Origin: Ascoidea tarda (nom. inval.)
Taxonomy: Eukaryota > Ascomycota > Saccharomycetes > Ascoideales > Ascoideaceae
Assembly (NCBI GenBank): GCA_030560485.1
Contig: JAKTTS010000010.1
Span: 17,477 to 81,476, forward strand
DNA: 64,000 nt
Reading direction: 5' to 3'
Shown here: piece by piece, positions 44,401 through 54,187 of the stretch
Numbering within the stretch: the stretch's first letter is position 1
How the letters are laid out: the number at the start of each line of letters is the position of its first letter
Notes under the pieces: generated by a model
Databases searched by the model: none
What the model was told of the DNA's origin: nothing
What the model saw: the letters and a program-made list of their open reading frames with translations, nothing else
Position numbers and translations under genes: made by a program

Positions 44401-45501
44401 TTTCGTTTATTTTTGCTTGGTAAGGAGGATAATAAACTTGCGGATTCTTCATTTGCGTTGGAAGCTTGACTTAAATTTGAAGTTGAAGAGGGAGTTACAT
44501 TTGGGTTTGCATTAGAAGATTGACTTAGTTTTGAGGATAACGAGTTTTTAGAAAAACGAGCAGATCTAGGAGTTGTAGAAAAATTTCGATTTCCCGATAA
44601 AGTTGATGAAGATGAAGGGGCCTTAATAGATAGGTTAAACTTATTTTTGTCCTTTGATAAAGAATTTGAAGACAAGTTTGAAGTTGAATTTGAATCTAAA
44701 TTTGAATCTAAATCTGCACCTGTGATTGAAATTGCAATGGAAGATTCGGTTTGAACTTGATTTTGGTTTTGGTTTTGATTTTGATTCAAGCTATGATAGT
44801 GATAGGGCTTTTGCGAGTTATTTGAATAAGGCTTGTTGTGGTTTTGAACATTATTCAAATCTTTAAACATTAAAAATAAAATTTTTTGAAAATCGTCGGA
44901 AATATAATTGTAAATTTTTTTTCTTGTGATAGTGTTGATGGCATAATTGAAGAACTTTTGATTTTTCAATTGATCAAAAACTTCAACCAACTCATCAATG
45001 GAATACTTTTTATCGCCAGGATCTCTGTCTGGCAAATCAACTTTGAAAATAGTAGGGGTAGTCGAGGATAACAAAGAGGTAGAATTAGTACTGCTGCCGA
45101 TATTGTTGCTGATACTGCTATTACTGCTGCTGCTGCTGTTATAATTATTGCTATAATTATAGTTGTGACTGGAGTTATTGTTGTTATATCTTTTGTTTGA
45201 ATTTATTTTTTTATTGTTATTGTGATTACGGGCATGATTATGATACCTGTTGGAAGAATTTTCATCTGATACATTAGAGTTGGGACGCATCCTATGAGAA
45301 GTGGTGGATTATAAATGTAATTGGTTAGTAATTGAACAGAACTAGAGGCACCAGAGGAAGACCCAGGGCCAAAGCAAACACTAGCAGGCCAGGCAAACAG
45401 CTGAAAATCCCTATTTCGAGCTGGAGCTTCACAGCGAGACAACAGCGACGCAACACATACCATGAAGGACCGAAGGAGAGTTTTGTAGCTTGTTGGGACA
45501 T
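41472..45501 (-). CDS. SYH1: GYF-domain protein (Smy2/Syh1/GIGYF family), two exons
   Basis: The spliced product is 1286 residues: exon 1 is 45501-45461, intron 45460-45292, exon 2 45291-41472. Exon 1 encodes MSQQATKLSFGPS and joins to WMRPNSN, giving the family N-terminal motif FGP(x)W(L/M)R found in GIGYF proteins; this supports the splice. DKKYSIDELVEVFDQL, the segment that follows in the family, is near residue 108. The GYF domain (about residues 570-625) reads WYYLDPSNQEQGPFDGVMM, then NRWYGVNYL; GYF domains bind Pro-rich PPGΦ-type peptides. The Glu/Lys-rich C-terminal region and the final helix follow. In yeast these proteins act in COPII-related traffic and in silencing or decay of stalled mRNAs. 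The S. cerevisiae pair SMY2/SYH1 is one gene in most other yeasts, so the symbol is approximate. Confidence 0.87.
45292..45460 (-). other. Intron of the GYF gene (169 nt)
   Basis: On the minus strand: GTATGT at 45460-45455, a perfect TACTAAC branch box at 45330-45324, and ATAG ending at 45292. The join completes a TGG codon (Trp of FGPSW) and keeps the frame. The ATG at 45290 alone would give a shorter protein without the conserved N-terminal motif. Confidence 0.9.
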
Positions 45502-45870
45502 TGAAAGGAAGACAAGAGAAGAGAATTACTGGACTGGGAGTACGCGAGATCAAAGGCTGGAGGACGAAGAGACGAGAGACAGATCGTTGGTGGTTCTTTT
45601 ATATTTGAGTTAAAAAGCTTCAGCACAATTCTCAACTCTCTGAAAAAACTCTGAAAAAATTTTACCAACCCCGGCTTTCAAACACAAAAGTGGCAGGCCC
45701 CCGTTTGAGGGTTTGGAAACCGTAATTGTGAGACCGACCTGGTTCACGCGTGCTTCTTCCGGAATTTCCGGAATGCACTTTCTCACAGAAACGATTTTAT
45801 TGTGGTTTTACAAAACAAAAAAAGTCAGAAAAGTCAGAAAAAAGCAAAAAAAAAAGCAGGCAATTCAGTG
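45502..45870. promoter_or_regulatory. Promoter of the GYF gene / 3' flank of SEC7
   Basis: 369 bp, GC-richer, with an ACGCGT at 45747-45752 and an A-rich stretch at 45810-45860 that is on the SEC7 3' side. The ORFs here on both strands look like composition artefacts. Confidence 0.35.
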
Positions 45871-48800
45871 TTATATCTTCAAATACACCTCCCCTACTCG
45901 TGTCAAAAAGGACTTGATCACAGAACGCATTTCCGTGGGCAACGCCTTGTCAAGGATACTCAACACCAACTCATACACAACAGGACAGTTGGTGATGAAG
46001 TCGTCGTCATCTAGCTCGTAGTAGCCCTGTAGAATCTCAACAACAACTGGTCTCCAAGTATTGATGTTTCTTTGCTGCGACACATCGTCTAGTTCGATAT
46101 ATTTTTGAACAATGGCAACACATAGAGGTATCAACTCCTTTAGCATCAACTCTTTTTGGTTCTTGGTAGCCTTTTCTTTATCGATTATTAGCCTGAACAT
46201 TATATTTACGAAAACAGCCGACGATGACGACTCCTGTCTTAATAAATTAGGCAATCTTTCAATCACTCCAGAGTTCCATAGTCTTACCCGTAAATTGTAA
46301 TCGTCATTAAATTTTCTCGAAAATCTGTAACTCTCTTTCAAACACTGACTTAACTGTAGCAAGTTATCGGTGGGAATCAATTCGTAAAACGTTTCATCCT
46401 CAAATAGTTCAGAAACAGTCTCGATCACCAACAACTGCAACACACATTTCACAACAATAGTGCTTTTTTCCTTTGCTTTCTTACGAACAACATCGTCAAC
46501 AGTTTTCCCACTTTTATTGTTTGCCTTACTTGACGAAACGTCCAATGCATCTTCTTCGTTGTCTTGCTGCTCAGTGTCATTTGCTGTTTTTCCATTCTCT
46601 ATAGACACCCCAATCTCATTACTTTTAATTGATGACCCACTTGACACTCCTTGTTCAGCGGATTGTTTTAATGGATCAGCCTTGAACAACTCAATTGCAG
46701 TAGTCAACTTAAACAAATGTTTGAAGCATATCAATATTTTATCCCAATGTTCACCATCAAATTTACTCATGTTTTGCAAAATTAATTGCTGCAAACATGA
46801 TCGTCCAATTCTCGAAATCGTATCGTTTTCTTGAAGAATACAGGATTCTAACAACTGCAAATATTCATCCAACAAATGCAACAAATTGTCAAAATGTGTA
46901 AACAAGGCAATCATATTTCTCAATGCCTGAATTAGAGTGGTTGACAACCATACTGATAAATCATCATGGCTTCCAGAATGACTCAATTCCCAATGTTTAC
47001 TTAAAACCCCAAATATCGGAAAAAGTAATTTTTTACAAACATCGTCCCAAAATTCAATACTAAAAGCTGATCCATATGAAACCAATGAGTCAAACAAATA
47101 GTTAAGAGCTCTAGATCGAACCTCAAGATCTTCTGATTTCATAATAACATCATGCAATCCAAACAATATCGGAAACCAAAGCTTGTTTTGAATTGATTTA
47201 AATGAATCATCCTTTTTTAATGTTTGAGGCACCTCGGAGTTAATTTCATACTCATTCTCCTCCCCAAGTAATGCAGACCCGTTTTCTGTTAATGACGAAA
47301 TTTTTCTAATCAACAATTTCATATCTTCAATAGCATGTAAACTTATCTTTTGAAATCTCTCATTTTCAGCTAATGTCACTAAACAATCAACAAATCCTTC
47401 AAAACTATCCTGATAATATACACCAACTAAATAATTCTTACTAATCTTATTAAGCAACTTGTAAGTTTTCCAAATTATATCTTCATTTACATTACTAGAT
47501 GTGATCTTTAAAACATTAAATATTGAAAACCATCCAGACTTTATTTTTTTAGCCTTAGAATCAATCATGTTTTGAATGATATCCAAGATTAACTGTTGAA
47601 TCTCAATGTCCTCATTTTCTCTTATTATTACCCCAAAGCTCTTTAAAAACTCTTTTTGAAACTTAAAGTGAGCCAACTCCTCAATATCTAAAAACCTCAT
47701 AGATAGTTGTTTAAGCGAGTCTAACGCAAAAATAACAACATGTTGATTAGAACTAGAACCTATAGTATTAAACGTTTTTTCCATTATTGCCCACAATTGA
47801 GACCATTCCAATCGAATTCTATCCATAGAATAGTAACAAACATCAACCATTTTTTGAAGTGCAAAAATTCTAGGATTTCCAGAGTTCCCAGAACTTTCAA
47901 TTTCTTCATTAGCAACCTCTGATAAAGCAGAAACAAAATCAAAAATACCATTTGTAAGAATTGCACTATTAGAAAAGACTCTATCAATACCAACTGTAAT
48001 CTCACTAGACCTGACCAAATTTATCATGTCAGGATTCAATTTTTGATTTTGATGATGCAATTGAGCAAGTTCAGAAGGATCTTTCTTTGAATTAAGAAAA
48101 CTAAATAATTTCCCATTAGAAAAGGCTGTAGCGGTAGATCTTGTGCTTTCGATTGAACTTCTGCTAGCAAATCTCACATTTGACACATCGGGTATATTGT
48201 TAGGTTCGATACCCTGAGCAATTAATTGTAATCTTTCCAATTGAGAAATGCAAAATATTATTTCTTTCCATGTTGATTTAAGATTATTTCCATCGCTAAT
48301 GCAAATATCTAATAAGATTTTGATTGCTTTAATATTTTTCTCTTTTATTTCTTCCAAATTTTGAAGATTTGTAAACTGAATCAACGCGTTTACAAATGAA
48401 GCTCTAGCATAGTCAATATCAAAAATACACGAAATTTTAATGGAAAGTTTAATTCCTTCTAAACAAATTTGAGAAATATCATCATCATCATACTCTTTAA
48501 AGGGTGGAGTCAAAGCACCTAAAAATGACATCCATAAAGTTTCAAATATCGATTTGACGTGTTCAATATGGGATGCTGAAAAGAACTTGTTACTAGACGT
48601 AGTATTATTTCCAAATGAAACTATGAATGAATAGTTATTTTCGTTTTCGGGTTTTTCAATTCCTCGATTTATTCTGTTTTGTTTATCAAGATTTTTAAAA
48701 AGTTTTTCAGTTTTGGTTGATATTTCTTTTGTAATTAAATTATAGGACTCATTTTCAGCCGCTTCTTTATTTCCAAACAAAGAGGAAAATGTATTGATTT

Positions 48801-51786
48801 GTGGCAATGATCTATCATTATTCTTAAACAATGCTTCTTGGTGCTCACTAACTAGTTTAATTTCATTTTTTGCAATATCATTATAAATATTGTTCAAGAA
48901 TTCAACAGGTAAGTCTTTTCCATCATCAATACCTGAATTATTTTTAATAAAATCTTGATTGTTCATTTTCACTTTAACTTGCAGATTATACATGTCAGTA
49001 TTAAGCAAGATAATGGAGTAAGACAAAATATAAGGGGTAACAGCATTTGCAAATATATTTGGATTATTTTCGTGATATCTTTCTGCAAATTTTAACATAA
49101 ATCTATCTATTTTTTGAGCTTCACCTGGTAACCTAAAACTTTGCAAAAAAAACCTTATTGCATCGATAAATCTAAGATTTTTAAAATTCATTAAATCTAC
49201 AAATTCATGCATTACTTCAATGTTAAAGTCTTCTCCTTCTCCTAAATATTCACCAAGTACTTTTTTATCAATGCCTTTGTTATTGTTTAATAATAAAAAT
49301 TTGGCAATATCAACAGCACTTTCTGATGAAATAAATCCATCAGCAATTAATCTGGTAATACCTCTTGACGGCTTGTAATTAAATGACCTGATACCCTCAT
49401 ATAACGCAGTTTTCCTTTGTTTGAGATATCCAAATGAATTGGGATCATCATTTTCTTTTGCCAATGCATCAGTTGAATCTGAAAAACTCAAGTTGCTTTG
49501 GTTTAAATTCTCAGAAAATCCAAATGAGGATTCGAGAGGAGTTAAAGGAGAGTTTTTTGTTGTTGTATTGTAGCTTAATGATGAGCCATTTGTATTTGAG
49601 CGTTTTCTATTATTGTTCACGCCGCTTGATATACTTGAATTTCTGGCCTTTGGAGGAATGGTGGCCTTTGATGCCCATGTAGCTAATGATCTCAACATTC
49701 CAACAATGCAATTTAAGGCCGAAGTATCATAATGAAATGCATCACTGTTTGAATTTGCGTTTCTTTGTCTAGCTAAAGACTCTCTGTAATGGACATTTTC
49801 TGTTTTAACAAGATAGTTTGTAATTCTTTCAACAATGTTGGGGTAGCTAGCATCACAGTCATAATTAATATAAAATTCTATTAAACATCTCGGGTCATTG
49901 CCAACCCGGTAAATAAATCTTAAAAATTCATCCTTTTGAAATTTAGTTGATGAGGAAATTAAAACCAAGTTGAAATAAACTTCACTGATTATCAAGGAAA
50001 TTTCCTGTTTAAAGACGGCTCTTAAATTTATCACCATGATAAAAAAAATATTCAAAGTAATCTCAAAGACTTTATTGATACGGTAAACTGAGTTTTTAAA
50101 AATGGTTAATAAGAGGTAATTTCTTACTGCATCTATCAATTTTGTTTTTTCGTTTGTAGAGTTTGATAGCAAATAAATTTTATTTGATAAAAATATGTCA
50201 ATGTGATTGTTTAAAATTGAGTGAATTATCTTCAAGCCCAATAACTTTGATCTAACAGGTTGAGACCTTGGATCAAGAGTTGAAGAATCTAATTTTTTGG
50301 AAGAAATCTTTGACATGGTTCTAAAGATTAAAAATGCGTCTTTGATGATTAGGTCATCTTCATTGTTATTTGTTAAGTTTGAGGTAGATTCATCAAATTT
50401 TTTGTCATCAATTTCATTTAAGTTTTCAAGGTTAGCCAAAGTAACTTTTGGTTGAGATTCGAGATTGGAAGAAGAGAAAGAGCTTAAATTTGAGTTTGAG
50501 TGAGAGTTTGAAGTTGTTATAGGAACTGATGAAGCAGTTAATGAGTAGTTTTCATTTATTTTATCGACTTTATCATAAATAAAATCAATAATTTGATTTA
50601 AACTCGCTTCACAAATTTGTTGGTTCATAGGAACAATACTTACAACGTAGATATTATAAATCAATCGTATTGAATTCAATAATTTGACTCCATGAATTGG
50701 TTTTTTTGAATTTAGTATTATAGACATGATTGTTTGAACGATGCTTAGTTCAAGTTTATCGTTGATATCTTCATTGTTAAAGAGATCGTTAATGGCATCA
50801 ATTGAGCTTGATATGAATGAATCAGAAGAATTTGAATATAATATAGTTGAATAATTCAAAGCATCAAAAACAAATATTTTTGAAATCAAATCAATTAATA
50901 TAAGTTTTAGTTCCATATTTTGTTTGGAGGATCTCAACAAAGATATTATGTTGGTGAGAGGAATTTGGTTATTTGTAACATTTGATTGAAATAAAGATAA
51001 AATTTCTTTTTGTTCTTTATTCAACCTGAAACTTTTTGATGATAGTTTTTTTTCGACGACTTTAAGAAAACTTAAAGTTGAAGTTGAAGAAGTGGGAATT
51101 GAATCTAAATATTTAGGTTCTGCTTCTGGTGGTGCCTCAGCTTTGAGTTCTGCTTCTACTTTAGGCTGCTGTTCTGGTTCTGTTTCGTTTTCTGATTGGG
51201 GGGTTGTTCCATCCTGTGAGTTTAACTCTGGTTGAGCTTGTAAATCACTAGTTTGTTCAGATTGGGGTATAGAATTAGAATTGTTTGATGGTTCTGATTG
51301 AATATCCAGTGATTCTGGCTGCTCAATTTTGAAGCCCGATTCTGAATTGAGCTGATCTTGTCCGTTTTTTGAATCCGATGAAGGTATTTTCTCAATTGGT
51401 AAATTTGAATCAGACCCAAAAGTAATAATTGGAGTTATTGAGGTTGATTGAAGAATTGCGTTGGTTTCTGAATCAAATTCTTTGTGAGATTTTTCTGTAT
51501 TGAGTTCTTGACTTTGCCCGTTTTGATTAGTGTTGGCTGAGGAAACTGTTGAAGATGAGCCAATTTGCTGGGGAGATTCAACAGCACTTGCTACCGGATT
51601 TCCATTTGCTTTTGTTTGAAAATCCTCTTGATAATCTTCGTTTAGAATTCCATTTTGAAGAATTTCTTTGGTTGTTTCCTTGACAGTTTTTGTGTTTTGA
51701 CTGGATTTGAGATCAGACTTGGAATGGTCATCTGGTATCTTGGGGACACCAGAAATATTCACCTGAACTACAGAGTCTCCATCCAT
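45871..51786 (-). CDS. SEC7: Arf guanine nucleotide exchange factor Sec7
   Basis: The protein is 1971 residues, close to yeast Sec7 (2009). The first ~220 residues are an acidic, Ser/Gln/Pro-rich disordered head. DCB and HUS helical domains follow. The catalytic Sec7 domain spans about 785-985: GIRSFNYKPSRGITRLI, the glutamic-finger segment FRLPGEAQKIDRFML and the hydrophobic-groove motif FAERYHENNPNIF with YSIILLNTDMYN. HDS helical repeats fill the C-terminal half (for example FDFVSALSEVANEE and NMIALFTHFDNLL). The protein activates Arf1 by GDP/GTP exchange at the trans-Golgi, driving COPI and clathrin vesicle formation. The length and HDS region separate it from Gea1/2 and Syt1. Confidence 0.95.
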   Translation of the reverse strand: MDGDSVVQVNISGVPKIPDDHSKSDLKSSQNTKTVKETTKEILQNGILNEDYQEDFQTKANGNPVASAVESPQQIGSSSTVSSANTNQNGQSQELNTEKSHKEFDSETNAILQSTSITPIITFGSDSNLPIEKIPSSDSKNGQDQLNSESGFKIEQPESLDIQSEPSNNSNSIPQSEQTSDLQAQPELNSQDGTTPQSENETEPEQQPKVEAELKAEAPPEAEPKYLDSIPTSSTSTLSFLKVVEKKLSSKSFRLNKEQKEILSLFQSNVTNNQIPLTNIISLLRSSKQNMELKLILIDLISKIFVFDALNYSTILYSNSSDSFISSSIDAINDLFNNEDINDKLELSIVQTIMSIILNSKKPIHGVKLLNSIRLIYNIYVVSIVPMNQQICEASLNQIIDFIYDKVDKINENYSLTASSVPITTSNSHSNSNLSSFSSSNLESQPKVTLANLENLNEIDDKKFDESTSNLTNNNEDDLIIKDAFLIFRTMSKISSKKLDSSTLDPRSQPVRSKLLGLKIIHSILNNHIDIFLSNKIYLLSNSTNEKTKLIDAVRNYLLLTIFKNSVYRINKVFEITLNIFFIMVINLRAVFKQEISLIISEVYFNLVLISSSTKFQKDEFLRFIYRVGNDPRCLIEFYINYDCDASYPNIVERITNYLVKTENVHYRESLARQRNANSNSDAFHYDTSALNCIVGMLRSLATWASKATIPPKARNSSISSGVNNNRKRSNTNGSSLSYNTTTKNSPLTPLESSFGFSENLNQSNLSFSDSTDALAKENDDPNSFGYLKQRKTALYEGIRSFNYKPSRGITRLIADGFISSESAVDIAKFLLLNNNKGIDKKVLGEYLGEGEDFNIEVMHEFVDLMNFKNLRFIDAIRFFLQSFRLPGEAQKIDRFMLKFAERYHENNPNIFANAVTPYILSYSIILLNTDMYNLQVKVKMNNQDFIKNNSGIDDGKDLPVEFLNNIYNDIAKNEIKLVSEHQEALFKNNDRSLPQINTFSSLFGNKEAAENESYNLITKEISTKTEKLFKNLDKQNRINRGIEKPENENNYSFIVSFGNNTTSSNKFFSASHIEHVKSIFETLWMSFLGALTPPFKEYDDDDISQICLEGIKLSIKISCIFDIDYARASFVNALIQFTNLQNLEEIKEKNIKAIKILLDICISDGNNLKSTWKEIIFCISQLERLQLIAQGIEPNNIPDVSNVRFASRSSIESTRSTATAFSNGKLFSFLNSKKDPSELAQLHHQNQKLNPDMINLVRSSEITVGIDRVFSNSAILTNGIFDFVSALSEVANEEIESSGNSGNPRIFALQKMVDVCYYSMDRIRLEWSQLWAIMEKTFNTIGSSSNQHVVIFALDSLKQLSMRFLDIEELAHFKFQKEFLKSFGVIIRENEDIEIQQLILDIIQNMIDSKAKKIKSGWFSIFNVLKITSSNVNEDIIWKTYKLLNKISKNYLVGVYYQDSFEGFVDCLVTLAENERFQKISLHAIEDMKLLIRKISSLTENGSALLGEENEYEINSEVPQTLKKDDSFKSIQNKLWFPILFGLHDVIMKSEDLEVRSRALNYLFDSLVSYGSAFSIEFWDDVCKKLLFPIFGVLSKHWELSHSGSHDDLSVWLSTTLIQALRNMIALFTHFDNLLHLLDEYLQLLESCILQENDTISRIGRSCLQQLILQNMSKFDGEHWDKILICFKHLFKLTTAIELFKADPLKQSAEQGVSSGSSIKSNEIGVSIENGKTANDTEQQDNEEDALDVSSSKANNKSGKTVDDVVRKKAKEKSTIVVKCVLQLLVIETVSELFEDETFYELIPTDNLLQLSQCLKESYRFSRKFNDDYNLRVRLWNSGVIERLPNLLRQESSSSAVFVNIMFRLIIDKEKATKNQKELMLKELIPLCVAIVQKYIELDDVSQQRNINTWRPVVVEILQGYYELDDDDFITNCPVVYELVLSILDKALPTEMRSVIKSFLTRVGEVYLKI

Positions 51787-52435
51787 TATTCAGCAATTGA
51801 AAGAAGTGCTCCGTAATACTGTTTGTGTGTTGAAGATTCTCTTCCACAATGGTGAGGTATGTTGCTATCTTATGAGATTAACAGATCAACTATCCAAATG
51901 GGCCTATGGTGATATACCAGTGAAATTTCTATTTATTGCATCCACTGTTCCCCTTTACCTGTCCTGAAAAGCCATGCGTCGGATTGCACGTGGTTTTAGG
52001 CCAACTGGGCTTTATCGGTGTTCGGCCAAAGGTCTGCATAGGTGGGGTCTGTAGCTTCGACCCCCTGACATCCAGCATCTATCACTAGAGCCGAGAGTCT
52101 GGTTTTAAGTCCGCAGCCTCCAACATAAACCAGCACCACACCACTGGGACTGAAGAGTCAACAAAGAGACAAAAATGGTGTCCTTGAGTCTTGGGACTCA
52201 AGAGTTGTCGTAAAATGGAGCAGTCTCTTGTTTTATCTTATCTAGGAATTGGGATTGTTTAAGTTTTCTGTAATTTGCACTATTTTTTGCAACTTGCATT
52301 ATTTTTTGCATTGTGCTGTGCTGGAATGGATTTCTTTAATATAAAAGGACTTTCTCCCTTTTTGAAAAAAACTGAAAAAGCATGCTCTGAGACCTTTTGA
52401 TCAAAGTCAATGTCAATTAGGGTCAGTGGTTTAAC
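51787..52435. promoter_or_regulatory. Divergent promoter SEC7 / acetyltransferase-like
   Basis: 649 bp between divergent starts. CACGTG at 51987-51992; the middle part (about 51960-52200) is GC-richer. An ATGGTGAG followed by GTATGT at 51849-51862 mimics a first exon, but I find no TACTAAC or second exon. Confidence 0.4.
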
Positions 52436-53932
52436 ATGGAGGACATAACCAGAAGGTTTACAAGATCAGCTGGATATGCAGAACAATTTTGGATCGCATT
52501 CAACAATATTAAGGCCCACAAACATTTGCTAATTAATACCACCTTCAATAAACCATTACCAAAGGAACTTATCATAACAGCAACTAGAAACATTTTACTA
52601 AAACACAGTTATCTAGTTTTGAGAATTGTCAAGGACAAAGACTTTGACAAAAGAACTAAATTAGAATACATTTTAACGCCTTGCTCAAAAATTAAAATAT
52701 CCGATGTCTTAAATTTCGAATATGACGCTAACTATAAAACTGAGATTGACGAGCAGTATTTACTCAAACTAGACAGAAACTATGATTTTTTTCAACTTTA
52801 TAAAAAAAATGAACCATTTTGGAAAATTGAGGTTTTAAATGATATTCACATCAGTTTTATCTGTGATCATATGTTAGATGGCATGAGTGCTGTTAGATTT
52901 CAAATCGATTTAGTTAATGAGGTTAACAAAATAAAAGACACCTACACTATTGGCGATTTGTTAGAAAATGATTCTTTGTTTGACTTTCAAAAGGATTACT
53001 CATTGTTAGCTGCAATACCAAAACCAATTGATGAAATCCTCGATGTTATTCCCTCAAAATCGTTCAGAGAAAAGTTTCTAATTAACAAAATAAAGCCCTT
53101 GAAAAAATACGATTCAGTCGATGACAAAGAAGGTAAAATAAACTGTTTTAATTTCAACAAAATATTCAATACAACCAACTACCCAACAGTTTTCAAGATT
53201 ATAAAATTTAATCATCAAGAAAATTTAAAAATTTTGTCCTTGTGTAAAACACACAATGTGAAAATGAACTCATTTATACATGCTGCATTCATATCTGCAA
53301 TTTCCAATTATGCGTTGGATATAAATGAAGCACCATCAACAGGAGAATTTGCCTTTCCAATAAACCTAAGAGCATTTATGGATGAATATAAAACAGACAA
53401 TGATATTTTATACGGGTGCTTTGTCTCTTTAGGTTTTTATGGAATTGAAAGAAAAGTTTTGTATAACAACATGAACCCTTTTAGTTGGAACTTGGTTAAA
53501 GTGATCAACAAAAAGAGAATAGAAAACATTGAAAACTATATGGAATCCGTTTATGAAGGCATGGGCATGAGAAAATATTTGAATACAGAAACTGATGCTC
53601 TTGAAAAGGCAATCAATAGCAGGTTGGGTCAACTTAAAACAGATTCACTAAGAATATCTAATTTGGGACTCAATGTTGTGAACGATAAAAATTTTGGCAA
53701 GAATAATTACAAAATAATCAATATGTTGTTGAGCCAAAACATGGGAACATTATCAACCTCTCTAGTTCTTAATATTGTCTCCACAGAAAACGGTATGAAT
53801 ATACTCTTGGGCACAATTGGTGGGTTATTTGATAAGGACTTTAGCAAAAATCAGGTCAAATTGGGCCAGGTTTATGAAAGATTTAGATATATTTTGTTAA
53901 ATGGAATTGATCTTTCCAATAAAAATACCTGA
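52436..53932 (+). CDS. Alcohol O-acetyltransferase (ATF)-family protein
   Basis: The protein is 498 residues with a clean ATG (MEDITRRFTRSAGYAEQFW). The start resembles AATase-family enzymes (an RxxGxxE(Q)F(W) segment, then a long condensation-like domain). The active-site region is ICDHMLDGMSAVRFQ at residues 143-157. The family motif is HxxxDG, but here only two residues separate His145 and Asp148, so one residue appears to be missing. The C-terminal part keeps the IRISNLGLNVV segment and a closing MNILLGTIGG. Such enzymes acylate alcohols (esters) or detoxify amines (Sli1). Activity here is uncertain because of the altered motif. No secretion signal is seen. Confidence 0.75.
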   Translation: MEDITRRFTRSAGYAEQFWIAFNNIKAHKHLLINTTFNKPLPKELIITATRNILLKHSYLVLRIVKDKDFDKRTKLEYILTPCSKIKISDVLNFEYDANYKTEIDEQYLLKLDRNYDFFQLYKKNEPFWKIEVLNDIHISFICDHMLDGMSAVRFQIDLVNEVNKIKDTYTIGDLLENDSLFDFQKDYSLLAAIPKPIDEILDVIPSKSFREKFLINKIKPLKKYDSVDDKEGKINCFNFNKIFNTTNYPTVFKIIKFNHQENLKILSLCKTHNVKMNSFIHAAFISAISNYALDINEAPSTGEFAFPINLRAFMDEYKTDNDILYGCFVSLGFYGIERKVLYNNMNPFSWNLVKVINKKRIENIENYMESVYEGMGMRKYLNTETDALEKAINSRLGQLKTDSLRISNLGLNVVNDKNFGKNNYKIINMLLSQNMGTLSTSLVLNIVSTENGMNILLGTIGGLFDKDFSKNQVKLGQVYERFRYILLNGIDLSNKNT

Positions 53933-54058
53933 TTTTAGTGAGTGATGAACGATTGAGTGTGGTTCGAACCGTTGATTGAAGTTGGTTTTGTAGAGTATTT
54001 CTTTTGGAAAATGATCGATTTTTAATTTTTTTTGTTTTTGTATCGATTTACCAGCATG

Positions 54059-54064
54059 TGACTC
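54059..54064. promoter_or_regulatory. TGACTC site upstream of ADE2
   Basis: TGACTC 124 bp before the ADE2 ATG is the core bound by Gcn4 and by Bas1 with Pho2; in S. cerevisiae the ADE genes are activated through such sites. Position and sequence fit; binding is inferred. Confidence 0.5.
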
Positions 54065-54187
54065 GAGTATTTTTTTACCTTTTATAGAACTTTTATTTGT
54101 CCAATGCTCATCAACTTTTTTATTTTTTTTCTCTCTTTTGAAACGCAGGCTAGTTTGCAGAAGATAGTCGATTGATACTGTTGAATT

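Noticed and set aside
51849-51862. ATGGTGAG followed by GTATGT as first exon of a spliced gene
   Set aside because: No TACTAAC-like branch site, acceptor or coding second exon is visible before the gene at 52436.
53961-53970. GGTTCGAACC as a tRNA B box
   Set aside because: The CDS ends at 53932, leaving no room for the 5' half of a tRNA, and the flanks do not pair.
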